64,000 nucleotides of DNA from contig NZ_JAGQEG010000008.1 of the NCBI RefSeq assembly GCF_018305005.1, forward strand, positions 16,832 through 80,831, in the 5' to 3' direction. The notes beneath the pieces are model-generated. The model worked only from the letters and a program-made list of their open reading frames with translations, was not told the origin of the DNA and searched no databases. A program made the translations under genes and the position numbers. Origin of the DNA: Collimonas silvisoli. GTDB taxonomy: Bacteria; Pseudomonadota; Gammaproteobacteria; Burkholderiales; Burkholderiaceae_D. Position 1 is the first letter of the stretch; each line of letters starts with the position of its first letter. This document shows positions 17,272 to 25,500 of the stretch, piece by piece.

Positions 17272-18115
17272 TCTTTTTCTTTCCATCGATTTTTTTCTGC
17301 TGGCGCTCTATCTGCTGAATGCTTTTGTCCGGCGCCGGCAGATTTTCCGGCATGGTGCCGCCGAGCTCTTTGATGGTCTGGCGTACTTTCTTGCCAACTT
17401 CGAGGTGAGTGTGGTTGGCGGCGGTTTTGCCGTGCACACCTTCGCGACGCAGCTTTTCTTCGGCTTGCGTTGCGCGGAACAGGTTGGCGGCCAGTTCCGT
17501 GCTACCCATGTGATCAAGAATTTTCTGGCTTTTTTTCAAATCCTTGTTACGGTGAATTTCTTTCGCGCCCAGACCGCCGTAGAGGCCTTTGTATCCATGA
17601 TCCTGAAATACGGCATAGTCTATCGGCGTCTTGACGCCGGCCTGCTTGGCTGCTGCGGCAAGGTCTTTGTTGTGACGGGCAAGCTCATTGCGCAACATGA
17701 GGCGGCGTTCATCTTCCTTGAGTTGTGCGAAGGAGGTCTCATCTTGCAGCTCTTGACGTCGGCTTTGCAAGGCGAAGTAAGTTTGGCCGTTAGCAATGAC
17801 TGGCTTGGCCGGATTGCCGTTCTGAACGATCAGGTAGCAGGCGTAACGCGTCAGCTTAATATCCTCGATCGCACGTTGAGCCCGAGAGCCGATTTGGACC
17901 ATTTCGGTGACGTCACCGAAATGGTCTGAAACCGGATGGTTTGAGAGCGCGCAGGCCTGCTTGGCTTTGTCGATGACACGCAGAAAATTTCGGTAATCCC
18001 GATAATCCAGCAATGGCGCTAGATCACGGGCAAACCAGAATTCATTGCCGTCATTGTCTTCTCGGCGAATGCTTTCGAAAGTTTGGTTCGATGTCGAAAG
18101 ATCTTTATCAGTCAT
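17252..18115 (-). CDS. dinD: DNA-damage-inducible protein D (DinD)
   Basis: A 287-residue DinD. The N-terminal BRO-type domain (about 12-110) shows EFWFARDLAPLLDYRDYRNF and the C-terminal half has the DinD-specific segments LRNELARHNKDLAAAAK and LGAKEIHRNKDL. E. coli DinD (274 residues) is SOS-induced and inhibits RecA filament activity. Here the gene is inside a restriction operon, its first 8 bases overlapping the end of hsdM. Whether an SOS box controls it was not evident; it likely follows hsd transcription. The Lys-rich tail (KKIDGKKKNEQDDS) overlaps the next ORF. Confidence 0.92.
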   Translation of the reverse strand: MTDKDLSTSNQTFESIRREDNDGNEFWFARDLAPLLDYRDYRNFLRVIDKAKQACALSNHPVSDHFGDVTEMVQIGSRAQRAIEDIKLTRYACYLIVQNGNPAKPVIANGQTYFALQSRRQELQDETSFAQLKEDERRLMLRNELARHNKDLAAAAKQAGVKTPIDYAVFQDHGYKGLYGGLGAKEIHRNKDLKKSQKILDHMGSTELAANLFRATQAEEKLRREGVHGKTAANHTHLEVGKKVRQTIKELGGTMPENLPAPDKSIQQIERQQKKIDGKKKNEQDDS

Positions 18116-19676
18116 AACCCAACTCCTTAAGATAACCCGCCATCTTTACTTCCAGCAGCGCCAGCTCAGTCTTGAGTATTTCGCGTTCTGCACGCACAGC
18201 CTTCATGTCGATTTCTGCTTCTTCCTCGAAGGTATCGACGTAGCGCGGAATATTGAGGTTGTAATCGTTCTCCGCAATCTCGGCGACGCTGGCTAGGTAG
18301 GCGTATTTACCCACGCTTTTACGCTGGCGAGCGGTAGTGAGGATGCGTTGCAAATCCTGGTCGCGCAATACGTTCTGGTTCTTGCTATCCAAAAATTCGC
18401 GGCTGGCGTCGATGAACAAGACCTTATCGTCTTGCTTCTTCTTACGGAACACCAGTACGGCGGCAGGAATTCCAGTACCGTAAAACAATTTTTCCGGCAG
18501 GCCGATGACAATATCGAGCAGGTTTTCGTCAATCAGTTGTTTGCGAATGACGCCTTCCGCCGCGCCACGGAACAGCACGCCGTGCGGCACCACCACGGCC
18601 ATGCGGCCTGAGCCGGGTTTCATGGTTTCTATCATGTGCAAGACAAAGGCGTAGTCGCCCTTGGTCTTTGGCGGCAGGCCGCGCTGGAAGCGCAGGAATT
18701 TGTCGTCTTGCGCACCGTCGTGCCCCCATTTTTCCAGCGAGAACGGTGGATTGGCGACGACGATGTCGAAATGCTTGAGCCGCGCATCGCCATCCAGCAG
18801 CTTGGGGTTGCGGATGGTGTCGCCCCATTCGATGCGGTGGTTATCCTCGCCATGCAGGAACATATTCATCTTGGCCAGCGCCCAGGTGCTGCCGATAGCT
18901 TCCTGTCCGTACAGCGCGTATTTGCGCGAGCCGTTGCGCTGGCGGATCAACTGGCCGCAGTTCATCAGGAGCGAACCGGAGCCGCAAGTGGGGTCGCAAA
19001 TGTCGTCGCCTTCTTGCGGATCGACCAGCAGCGCCATCAGTTGCGAGACTTCGGGCGGTGTGTAGAACTCGCCGGCTTTTTTGCCGCTGGTGGAGGCGAA
19101 ATTCTTGATCAGAAATTCGTAGGCGTTGCCGATCACGTCCAATGTGCCGATACGGCTCGGGCGCAAATTGAGTGCCGGCTTGGCAAAGTCTTCCAGCAGG
19201 TGGCGCAGGATGTCGTTCTTTTGCGCTTCGTCGCCTAGCTTGGTGGAGTTGAAGGTGATGTCCTGGAACACATCGCGCAACTTCTGGATATTGGTTTCTT
19301 CTATGGCGTGCAGGGCCTTGTCGATGCGCTCGCCGTTGCCGGGTTCATGGCGCTTGGTGTGCAAGTCATAGAAATTGGCGGCGGGCGGCAGCACGAAACG
19401 CTCGTTCTTAAGCAGCTCGGCGATCAGTTCCGGATGGTCGCCGTGTTTTTTCTTGTAGCTGTCGTAATGGTCTTGCCAGACGTCTGAAATATATTTCAAG
19501 AACAGCATCGTCAGCACGTAGTCCTTGTAGATGCTGGCGTCGACAGTGCCGCGAAAGGTGTCGCAGGCTTCCCAGACGGCGCGGTTGATGACGTCTTGTT
19601 CGATTGGGGCGTGCTTGCTCACACTGTTGCTTGCATTGTTGTTCACGCTGTTATTTACCTTATCGATTTCATTCAT
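18108..19676 (-). CDS. hsdM: Type I restriction methylase subunit HsdM
   Basis: A 522-residue N6-adenine methyltransferase. An Asn-rich leader (about 1-25) precedes the helical HsdM N-domain; the catalytic domain holds the AdoMet motif DPTCGSG (228-234), GQEAIGSTWALAKMN and the NPPF active site (309-312). A helical C-terminus contacts HsdS and HsdR. Works with HsdS as the methylase and with HsdR as the restriction complex. It overlaps the preceding single-TRD gene and the following dinD by 8 bases each, so the operon is tightly coupled. Confidence 0.95.
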   Translation of the reverse strand: MNEIDKVNNSVNNNASNSVSKHAPIEQDVINRAVWEACDTFRGTVDASIYKDYVLTMLFLKYISDVWQDHYDSYKKKHGDHPELIAELLKNERFVLPPAANFYDLHTKRHEPGNGERIDKALHAIEETNIQKLRDVFQDITFNSTKLGDEAQKNDILRHLLEDFAKPALNLRPSRIGTLDVIGNAYEFLIKNFASTSGKKAGEFYTPPEVSQLMALLVDPQEGDDICDPTCGSGSLLMNCGQLIRQRNGSRKYALYGQEAIGSTWALAKMNMFLHGEDNHRIEWGDTIRNPKLLDGDARLKHFDIVVANPPFSLEKWGHDGAQDDKFLRFQRGLPPKTKGDYAFVLHMIETMKPGSGRMAVVVPHGVLFRGAAEGVIRKQLIDENLLDIVIGLPEKLFYGTGIPAAVLVFRKKKQDDKVLFIDASREFLDSKNQNVLRDQDLQRILTTARQRKSVGKYAYLASVAEIAENDYNLNIPRYVDTFEEEAEIDMKAVRAEREILKTELALLEVKMAGYLKELGYD

Positions 19677-20271
19677 GGGCTTGATCTGATGAGTGTTGCT
19701 CGGCCAGCAATTGCAGGGACAAAGCCTGTATTTGCTGCTGGCGATTGTGGATAAGGCTTTCCAGGTGCTGGCGCTCTTGCCGCACCGCTTGATCCAGCCG
19801 GATCAGCGCATGCTGTTGCGCCATGGCCGGCACAGCGATGGGCAGCGCTTCCAGCACGCCACGGCGGATGCTGAGCTGATCGGTGCCTTCGGCATTTTTG
19901 CCGAAGTAGCGCTGGGCCGGCAGCTGGTTGATCTGCCAGGCGAGGAATTCGGGCAGCAGTTGCTTGCTGTCATGCACGCGGATCAGGAAGAAGTATTGCG
20001 AGCAGACTGCCGGGGCGGGAACCTGGCCCAGACAGACGGCAAAATTGCGCGCGCCCTTGGCGACAAAAAGAATATCGCCCGGCTGCAGCCAATCCGGTTG
20101 TTTGCGGCCTTGCAGCCGAGTGCGCATCACCGTGCTCCAGTCGACGCCGGCGGCGATGCTGATGTCGCGCATCTGGATTGCCAACGCCGGGCCGTCAGCC
20201 ACTTCCGGCACGCTGCCGCGAAAGGGATGCCCGACTAGAACTTCGGCAAACGTAAGTAATTCACCTAACAT
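19669..20271 (-). CDS. Single-TRD HsdS-like specificity protein
   Basis: About 200 residues from ATG 20271 (MLGELLTFAEVLVGHPFRGS); an upstream ATG at 20340 would add 23 residues without family likeness. It reads as one target recognition domain (QPGDILFVAKGARNFAVCL, PEFLAWQINQLPAQRYF) followed by one C-terminal helical region (QQHALIRLDQAVRQERQHLESL). Half-size S proteins can dimerise into a symmetric reader. It is the first gene of the operon and overlaps hsdM by 8 bases, while a complete HsdS is encoded further down. Confidence 0.8.
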   Translation of the reverse strand: MLGELLTFAEVLVGHPFRGSVPEVADGPALAIQMRDISIAAGVDWSTVMRTRLQGRKQPDWLQPGDILFVAKGARNFAVCLGQVPAPAVCSQYFFLIRVHDSKQLLPEFLAWQINQLPAQRYFGKNAEGTDQLSIRRGVLEALPIAVPAMAQQHALIRLDQAVRQERQHLESLIHNRQQQIQALSLQLLAEQHSSDQAHE

Positions 20272-20416
20272 TGTGCACCAATCAATTTGATGCAGCAATT
20301 TTCCTTGTGAAAGATAAACATTGCAACTAGGATATAGCAATATTTATCGCACCAAGTAGATTGATGCGTTAAAAGTGATTTTCAATCTTTCGTGAATTAT
20401 TGCCACTTATGGACTT

Positions 20417-21250
20417 ATGGATCAAAACCCCACACCCGCTCACTGGCTGCACGACACGATGCCGCTTTCAGATTACTTTTCGCTCAAGGGCAAGGTCGCC
20501 GTGGTCACGGGCGCGGCGCGCGGCATCGCCGCCCATACCGCGCACTTGTTGGCGGCGGCCGGCGCGCAAGTGGCGGTGCTGGATACGCTGGAACAGGAAG
20601 GCAGGGCGATTGTCCGAAGTATGAGCAGCAATCAGGCCCAGGCCCGTTTCTGGCGCCTCGATGTGGGCGATGAGGTGGCGGTGCGGCGGGTGTTCTGTGA
20701 AATAGAAGCGCATTTCGGCCGTATCGATATTTTGATCAACAGCGCCGGCGTGGACGGCGTTGACCTGCCGGTACAAGCGTTGACACCGGGCGAATGGGAA
20801 AGAGCGATGCAAGTCGACAGTTACGGCACGCTTCTTTGCACCATGCAGGTGGTTGACGCGATGGAGCGGGCGGGCGGTGGCGCTATCGTCAACCTGTCGT
20901 CGTTGTGCTGCATATTCAATGAGCACGAAGCGCGCGAGTTCAATATCTCGATCTCTGCGATCAGGAGGATGACCAGGATCGATGCGGTGCAGTATGGCGG
21001 GCGCAACATCCGCGTCAATTCAGTGCATCCGGGTTTCATCCGCACGCCGATGCTGGAGGCGGCGGTAAGCCAGCTCGGCAACCTGGAAGTATTGTTGAGC
21101 GGCCTGGCGTCGTTCAACCCGATGCGGCAGATCGGCTCGACCGGTGATATCGCGGCGGGAATTCTATATCTGGCCTCGGACGCCAGCCGGTTTGTCACCG
21201 GGACCGAGCTGGTGATTGATGGTGGATATATTTGCCGTAACTTTGGATAA
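20417..21250 (+). CDS. SDR-family protein lacking the catalytic Tyr/Lys
   Basis: A 277-residue short-chain dehydrogenase fold protein (start 20417, or 20459 at MPLSDYFSLKG). It has VAVVTGAARGIA near the start, LINSAG, IVNLSS and the C-terminal GILYLASDASRFVTG-ELVIDGGY. Where active SDRs have YxxxK it reads EFNISISAI: Tyr is Phe and Lys is Ile. The last Gly of GxxxGxG is Ala as well. It may therefore be inactive as an oxidoreductase, or act as a binding protein. It is divergent from the restriction operon. Confidence 0.82.
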   Translation: MDQNPTPAHWLHDTMPLSDYFSLKGKVAVVTGAARGIAAHTAHLLAAAGAQVAVLDTLEQEGRAIVRSMSSNQAQARFWRLDVGDEVAVRRVFCEIEAHFGRIDILINSAGVDGVDLPVQALTPGEWERAMQVDSYGTLLCTMQVVDAMERAGGGAIVNLSSLCCIFNEHEAREFNISISAIRRMTRIDAVQYGGRNIRVNSVHPGFIRTPMLEAAVSQLGNLEVLLSGLASFNPMRQIGSTGDIAAGILYLASDASRFVTGTELVIDGGYICRNFG

Positions 21251-21259
21251 GAAGCCTTG

Positions 21260-21895
21260 TCAGCTATCCACTGAACGCTGCCGATAAGCTGCCTGCTGTT
21301 CCACAAAGCCATTAAATGCTGCCAGCAAGGGCCAATATTTTTCCTCACTCTGCTCCAGCTGCATCAAAGCGTAACAAGTTGCCTCCAGCGTCGAAAGCTG
21401 CCCTGGGCCGTGAGCTTTGCGGATCAGGTATTGGGACGCGGGCGTATTGCGTAGCGGCAGGCGCGGCAGTTGTTGCAGCAACGGATTGAGGTAAAGCATT
21501 TTCCGGCTCTTGCGCCAGGTGCCGTCCAGCACCACCAAACGTAATTGCGTTGGCTCATTCAATAAAGCCTCATCCAGAACAGGCGGCGTGGCCAGATTCA
21601 GTCCTTTGTCATCGGGGCTGTCCGGATACAGCAGGATAGTGTGCCTGGCAGCCGGCGTATGGAGTAGTGCTTGCAAGGTCTGTTCCGCAAACGCTTCACC
21701 GACGACCAATTCGCTATGCGGCAAACTCAGCTGGAGCAGGCGCGCACTGCCTTTCGCCTGATGCACTTCCAATGGATGCTGCAAGATCAGCACTTCGACC
21801 GCATGTTCTGTCGGCGTGACCCAGGCGCAGATACAGCTGCGCTGCGGGCGCAGGCACTTGTGGCAAGTGAGGCGTTTGATGTGGTCTGGCTGCAT
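21260..21895 (-). CDS. DTW-domain tRNA-uridine aminocarboxypropyltransferase
   Basis: A 211-residue DTW protein. Four N-terminal Cys (11, 14, 21, 23: CHKCLRPQRSCIC) form the likely zinc site and the name-giving motif is at 124-127 (DGTW) in LVVLDGTWRKSRKM. The C-terminal STLEATCYAL is also conserved. E. coli relatives (TapT type) attach a 3-amino-3-carboxypropyl group from AdoMet to a tRNA uridine, giving acp3U. It converges on the SDR gene with a 9-base gap. Confidence 0.85.
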   Translation of the reverse strand: MQPDHIKRLTCHKCLRPQRSCICAWVTPTEHAVEVLILQHPLEVHQAKGSARLLQLSLPHSELVVGEAFAEQTLQALLHTPAARHTILLYPDSPDDKGLNLATPPVLDEALLNEPTQLRLVVLDGTWRKSRKMLYLNPLLQQLPRLPLRNTPASQYLIRKAHGPGQLSTLEATCYALMQLEQSEEKYWPLLAAFNGFVEQQAAYRQRSVDS

Positions 21896-21981
21896 GTCGG
21901 ACTACTTCGGGAGGTGAAGGATGCTGTAGCAGCCGCAATTCTAACCACCGTATGCAGTATTGTGACCGCCGTGCCACGGCT

Positions 21982-22131
21982 TCAACACAATAAATTACTT
22001 GAAATCAGTTCCAGCAAAAAATCCGGCTGCAAATAGGCCCAAAAACAAGCAGCCAGCAAGGCCAGCAATAAAGACCAGCCGGCCAAGAGCGCGACCAATC
22101 TTCTCGCGTGTGCGGACGACAATTCAGGCAT
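21982..22131 (-). CDS. Possible 49-residue single-span membrane protein
   Basis: A short frame starting at ATG 22131, eight bases inside the end of the MFS gene, giving MPELSSAHARRLVALLAGW and one convincing transmembrane helix (about 12-34) with a short acidic end. No clear ribosome binding site, so translation would depend on coupling to the MFS gene. I do not recognise a family; it could be chance. Confidence 0.35.
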   Translation of the reverse strand: MPELSSAHARRLVALLAGWSLLLALLAACFWAYLQPDFLLELISSNLLC

Positions 22132-23326
22132 GAGCAGGTTCGAGCTGAACCGCTCGATCGTCGATTGGTAAACTGATGATGGCGGCGACGGCGCTGAGAC
22201 CGATCGCAATCGCCCAGACTGCCTGGTAATTGCCGGTGAGATCGAACAAAACGCCGCCCAGCCACACGCCGAGAAAACTGCCCAGCTGATGGCTCAGGAA
22301 GACAAACCCATACAGCATCGAGATATATTGGTAGCCGAAGATCTGGCCGACCACGCCGTTCGACAAGGGCACCGTGCCGAGCCAGATCAAGCCCATCACC
22401 GCCGCAAATAGGTAGGTCGTCAGCGGCGTTACCGGCAGCATGACAAAAGCGGCGAGGGCGACGCCGCGTACCCCGTAGATTGCTGCCAGCAGATATTTCT
22501 TGCTGAATCTTTCACCGAAATAACCGCACAGATAGGTGCCCAGGATATTCGCCAAAGCCACGATCGCCAGCGCCGTCACGCCGACTGCCGGCCGCAAGCC
22601 CTGATCCGCCAGATAAGCCGGCAAGTGGGTGGCGATGAAGGCCAGTTGGAAACCGCAGGCGAAGAAACCCAGCGTCAATAGTAAAAATCCTTGGTGCCGG
22701 AACGCCTGCCTGAGCGCCTGCCCCATGCTTTGTCCTGCGGCCTCGGCTTTCGCAGCCGTCGGCGCCGAAGTGCCGAACGCCAGCGCCACCATGAGCAGGC
22801 ATGCGCCGCTGCCGATCAGCAAGGCGTGCGCCCAACCCAGATGGCCGATCAATGCCTGACTGGCGGGCAGCATCGTAAATTGTCCCAATGAACCGAAGGC
22901 GCCGACGATGCCCAATGCCGTGCCGCGCTTCTCGGCACTGACCATTTTGCCGACAGCGCCATAGACAATACCAAACCCGGTGCAACTTTGAGCGATGCCG
23001 ACCAGCAGCCCGGCGCTGGCGGCAAGGCCAACTCCGGTGCTGGCTTGCGACATGCCGTACAAGCCGAGCGCATAACAAATGCCGCCGGCAATGAAAATCC
23101 GCCTGGCGCCGTAGCGATCGGCCAGCATGCCGGTGAACGGCTGGCTGATGCCCCACATCAGGTTTTGCAAGGCGATGGCAAAGGAAAAAGTGGCGCGGTC
23201 CCAACCCAGGTCCATCGTCATCGGCCGCAGGTACAGGCCGAAGCTATGCCGCTGGCCGATACAAAGAAACAGGATCATGCCGAAGCAGGTCAGCATTATC
23301 CAGTTGGCGCGGGCCTTGGCAGTCAT
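22124..23326 (-). CDS. MFS transporter
   Basis: A 400-residue major facilitator protein with about 12 hydrophobic helices. The loop 2-3 signature is GMLADRYGARRIF and the N-terminal helix 1 motif is CIGQRHSFGLYLRPM, as in the YbfB/oxalate-formate-antiporter-like group of organic anion carriers. The substrate cannot be told. It lies on the same strand downstream of a LysR gene, 160 bases away, so regulation by that LysR is possible but not shown. Confidence 0.88.
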   Translation of the reverse strand: MTAKARANWIMLTCFGMILFLCIGQRHSFGLYLRPMTMDLGWDRATFSFAIALQNLMWGISQPFTGMLADRYGARRIFIAGGICYALGLYGMSQASTGVGLAASAGLLVGIAQSCTGFGIVYGAVGKMVSAEKRGTALGIVGAFGSLGQFTMLPASQALIGHLGWAHALLIGSGACLLMVALAFGTSAPTAAKAEAAGQSMGQALRQAFRHQGFLLLTLGFFACGFQLAFIATHLPAYLADQGLRPAVGVTALAIVALANILGTYLCGYFGERFSKKYLLAAIYGVRGVALAAFVMLPVTPLTTYLFAAVMGLIWLGTVPLSNGVVGQIFGYQYISMLYGFVFLSHQLGSFLGVWLGGVLFDLTGNYQAVWAIAIGLSAVAAIISLPIDDRAVQLEPAHA

Positions 23327-23486
23327 GGGATGGATACCTTTTAGATGGTTAACTTTTAGAACTCATTTCATCAATATCCGCTATCGAGTGAGTAATTGTA
23401 GGTGGAGCGGAGAGGTTCGATAAGATGGTTTGGGAACGCATCAGAGTTGAGCATGGTTCAACAATGGCATGCGTCCGTTGTCTTTA

Positions 23487-24380
23487 CTAACTACGGCGGC
23501 TCAGGAAATCGATCAAGCGCTTGACCCGCGGCGGCAGCATGCGCCCCGGCAGATGCAAGGCATAGGCCTGATCGCCATATCCTGCGCTGACCTGCCAGTC
23601 TGGCAGCAATCGCAACAAGCGTCCCTCCAGCACATCCTGCTTGGCATAGTAGTCAGGCAAGATTGCCATGCCCAAGGATCGGATTGCCGCATCGCGGACG
23701 AATTCAAGCTCATTCGAAAGCAGTACCGGCGAACGCATCGCAAACAGCTTTTCCTCACCGCGTGTCAACGTGATTTCATGCAACTGGCTGGCGCGGGCAA
23801 AACCTGCAATCGGTATCGCAGAGAGATCGCCTGCGGCCAGATCGTCGGCAAAGCGTGAAGCCAATTCCGGGCTGACGCACAGCCACCAGGACACATCGAA
23901 CAATTTTTTGGCGACCACATTCTCGGGCGGTTGAGAGGTTACGCGGATCGCCAGGTCGAACGGATCCTTGATGATATCGACGCCGAATTCACTCAAGCGC
24001 ACATCGATGCTGACCAGCGGATTGGCCTGCATATACGCCATCAGCAAAGGCCGCAGCCAGACCGAAGCGAGGCCGGACGGCGCTGAAATGCGTACCAGGC
24101 CAGCGGTATCCTGGTTCAGGCCGTTGGCCAGCAGGTTGGCCTCGCTCAGGGTGTCGGCAATCCGGCTGGCGTAGGCGGCCAGCCGGTAGCCGGCGTCGGT
24201 CAGGCCGATACTGCGGGTGGTGCGGATCAGCAGCTGGCAGCCGAGCCGCGCTTCAATCGCCTTGATCCTGTGGCTGAGCGCCGAACGCGACAGCTCCAGC
24301 GCCTCGGCCGCCTTGGTCAGGCTGCCGCTGCTGGCAACCTGATGGAAAATGATCAGGGAATTGGCGTCGAGATTATTCAT
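23487..24380 (-). CDS. LysR-family transcriptional regulator
   Basis: A complete 297-residue LysR regulator: winged helix (about 5-63) with SLTKAAEALELSRSALSHRIKAIE, then a two-lobed effector domain (VRISAPSGLASVWLRPLL, IKDPFDLAIRVT). It is divergent from the alpha/beta-hydrolase gene, with a 105-base shared control region that holds a dyad. LysR proteins usually govern the divergent neighbour and themselves. Confidence 0.92.
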   Translation of the reverse strand: MNNLDANSLIIFHQVASSGSLTKAAEALELSRSALSHRIKAIEARLGCQLLIRTTRSIGLTDAGYRLAAYASRIADTLSEANLLANGLNQDTAGLVRISAPSGLASVWLRPLLMAYMQANPLVSIDVRLSEFGVDIIKDPFDLAIRVTSQPPENVVAKKLFDVSWWLCVSPELASRFADDLAAGDLSAIPIAGFARASQLHEITLTRGEEKLFAMRSPVLLSNELEFVRDAAIRSLGMAILPDYYAKQDVLEGRLLRLLPDWQVSAGYGDQAYALHLPGRMLPPRVKRLIDFLSRRS

Positions 24381-24431
24381 ATTGGTGAGTTTCGCTCAAC
24401 AAAGATATGCCGGCAGCATACCTTATGCGCA

Positions 24432-24467
24432 GGTCTTTTGCTCTCTACAATCGAGAGTACGCAGACC
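24432..24467 (+). promoter_or_regulatory. Nested dyad in the LysR/hydrolase control region
   Basis: GGTCT (24432-24436) pairs with AGACC (24463-24467) and inside it CTCTC (24441-24445) pairs with GAGAG (24453-24457). The position, 19 bases before the hydrolase ATG, suits a LysR recognition site or a leader hairpin. Confidence 0.35.
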
Positions 24468-24485
24468 GCCAGGCTCGACCAGAAA

Positions 24486-25484
24486 ATGTTCCCCACAACG
24501 CCCCCCAAAACGCACATAGAATCGCCTATCCAGATTCCGGCCACGGACGGCTATCCCTTAAGTGCGAACTTGTACTACTCGGATGCATTGCACGTGCCGC
24601 AAACGGTGGCGATCATCAATTGCGCTACCGGCGTCAAGGCGGCCTATTACGCGCGCTACGCAAAATTCCTGGCCGCCAGCGGTTACCTGGCCATCACCTA
24701 CGATTATCGCGGCATCGGCGCCTCGCGGCCGCCATCGCTGCGCCGCTTGAAAGCGACCAAATTCGACTGGGGCAGCAAGGATTTCGAAGGCGTCATGCAA
24801 TGGGTGATGAAGAATTTCCCCGATGCGAAAATCGTCGTGATCGGCCACAGCATCGGCGGCGTGCTGCCCGGCTTCAGCGCCTCCAACTGGCGCATAGACC
24901 GCATGTTGACTGTGGGTGCGCAGTTCGCCTACTGGCAGGATTATGCAGAACGCGTGCGCTACCGGATGCTGCTGAAATGGCATGTGCTGATGCCCCTGGC
25001 GACCAGCTTGGCCGGCTTCTTTCCGGGCCGCTTGCTGGGTTGGCTGGAAGATCTTCCGGCCGGTGTGGCCTATGAATGGGCGTTTCGCGGCGCGACGCTG
25101 GGTAGCGGCAGCGATAGGGCAAGTGATAAGTCCAACGATAGGGCCAATTCAAGCGTCTTTGCCAAATCGGTAAAACAGCACAACGATCGCACGCGCTATT
25201 TCCCGCAATTGCACTGCCCGCTGCTGGCTTATAGCATCAGCGATGACGAGTGCGGCACACCGGCCGCGGTGTTGCGGCTGTTGCGCTATTACCGCGGCAG
25301 CGATAGAACCCATGTGGTCGTGACTCCGGCAGAATTCGCGCTTGCCGAGATCGGCCATTTCGCTTTTTTCCATGACCGCTTCAGCCGCAGTCTATGGCCG
25401 GAGTCGCTGGCCTGGCTGAATACCGGTTGCCTGCTGCGCCAGGCCGCGAACTTCTTGCCGTCCGAAGCGCCGCCGATTTCCTGA
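24486..25484 (+). CDS. Alpha/beta-hydrolase (serine-aminopeptidase-like)
   Basis: A 332-residue hydrolase from ATG 24486; a longer frame from 24270 would run back over the LysR gene and is rejected. The nucleophile elbow is VIGHSIGGVLPG, the oxyanion region lies near INCATGVKAAYY, an acid is likely in YSISDDECGTP and the His in EIGHFAFF. This matches YheT/esterase-like alpha/beta hydrolases. A low-complexity insert (GSGSDRASDKSNDRANSS, near 200) looks like a recent expansion. The substrate is unknown. Confidence 0.85.
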   Translation: MFPTTPPKTHIESPIQIPATDGYPLSANLYYSDALHVPQTVAIINCATGVKAAYYARYAKFLAASGYLAITYDYRGIGASRPPSLRRLKATKFDWGSKDFEGVMQWVMKNFPDAKIVVIGHSIGGVLPGFSASNWRIDRMLTVGAQFAYWQDYAERVRYRMLLKWHVLMPLATSLAGFFPGRLLGWLEDLPAGVAYEWAFRGATLGSGSDRASDKSNDRANSSVFAKSVKQHNDRTRYFPQLHCPLLAYSISDDECGTPAAVLRLLRYYRGSDRTHVVVTPAEFALAEIGHFAFFHDRFSRSLWPESLAWLNTGCLLRQAANFLPSEAPPIS

Positions 25485-25500
25485 ACCGGGCGCTGGCTCC

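Noticed and set aside
24270..24485. Longer start for the alpha/beta-hydrolase
   Set aside because: The added 72 codons run antisense over the LysR gene start and show no homology; ATG 24486 fits the family.
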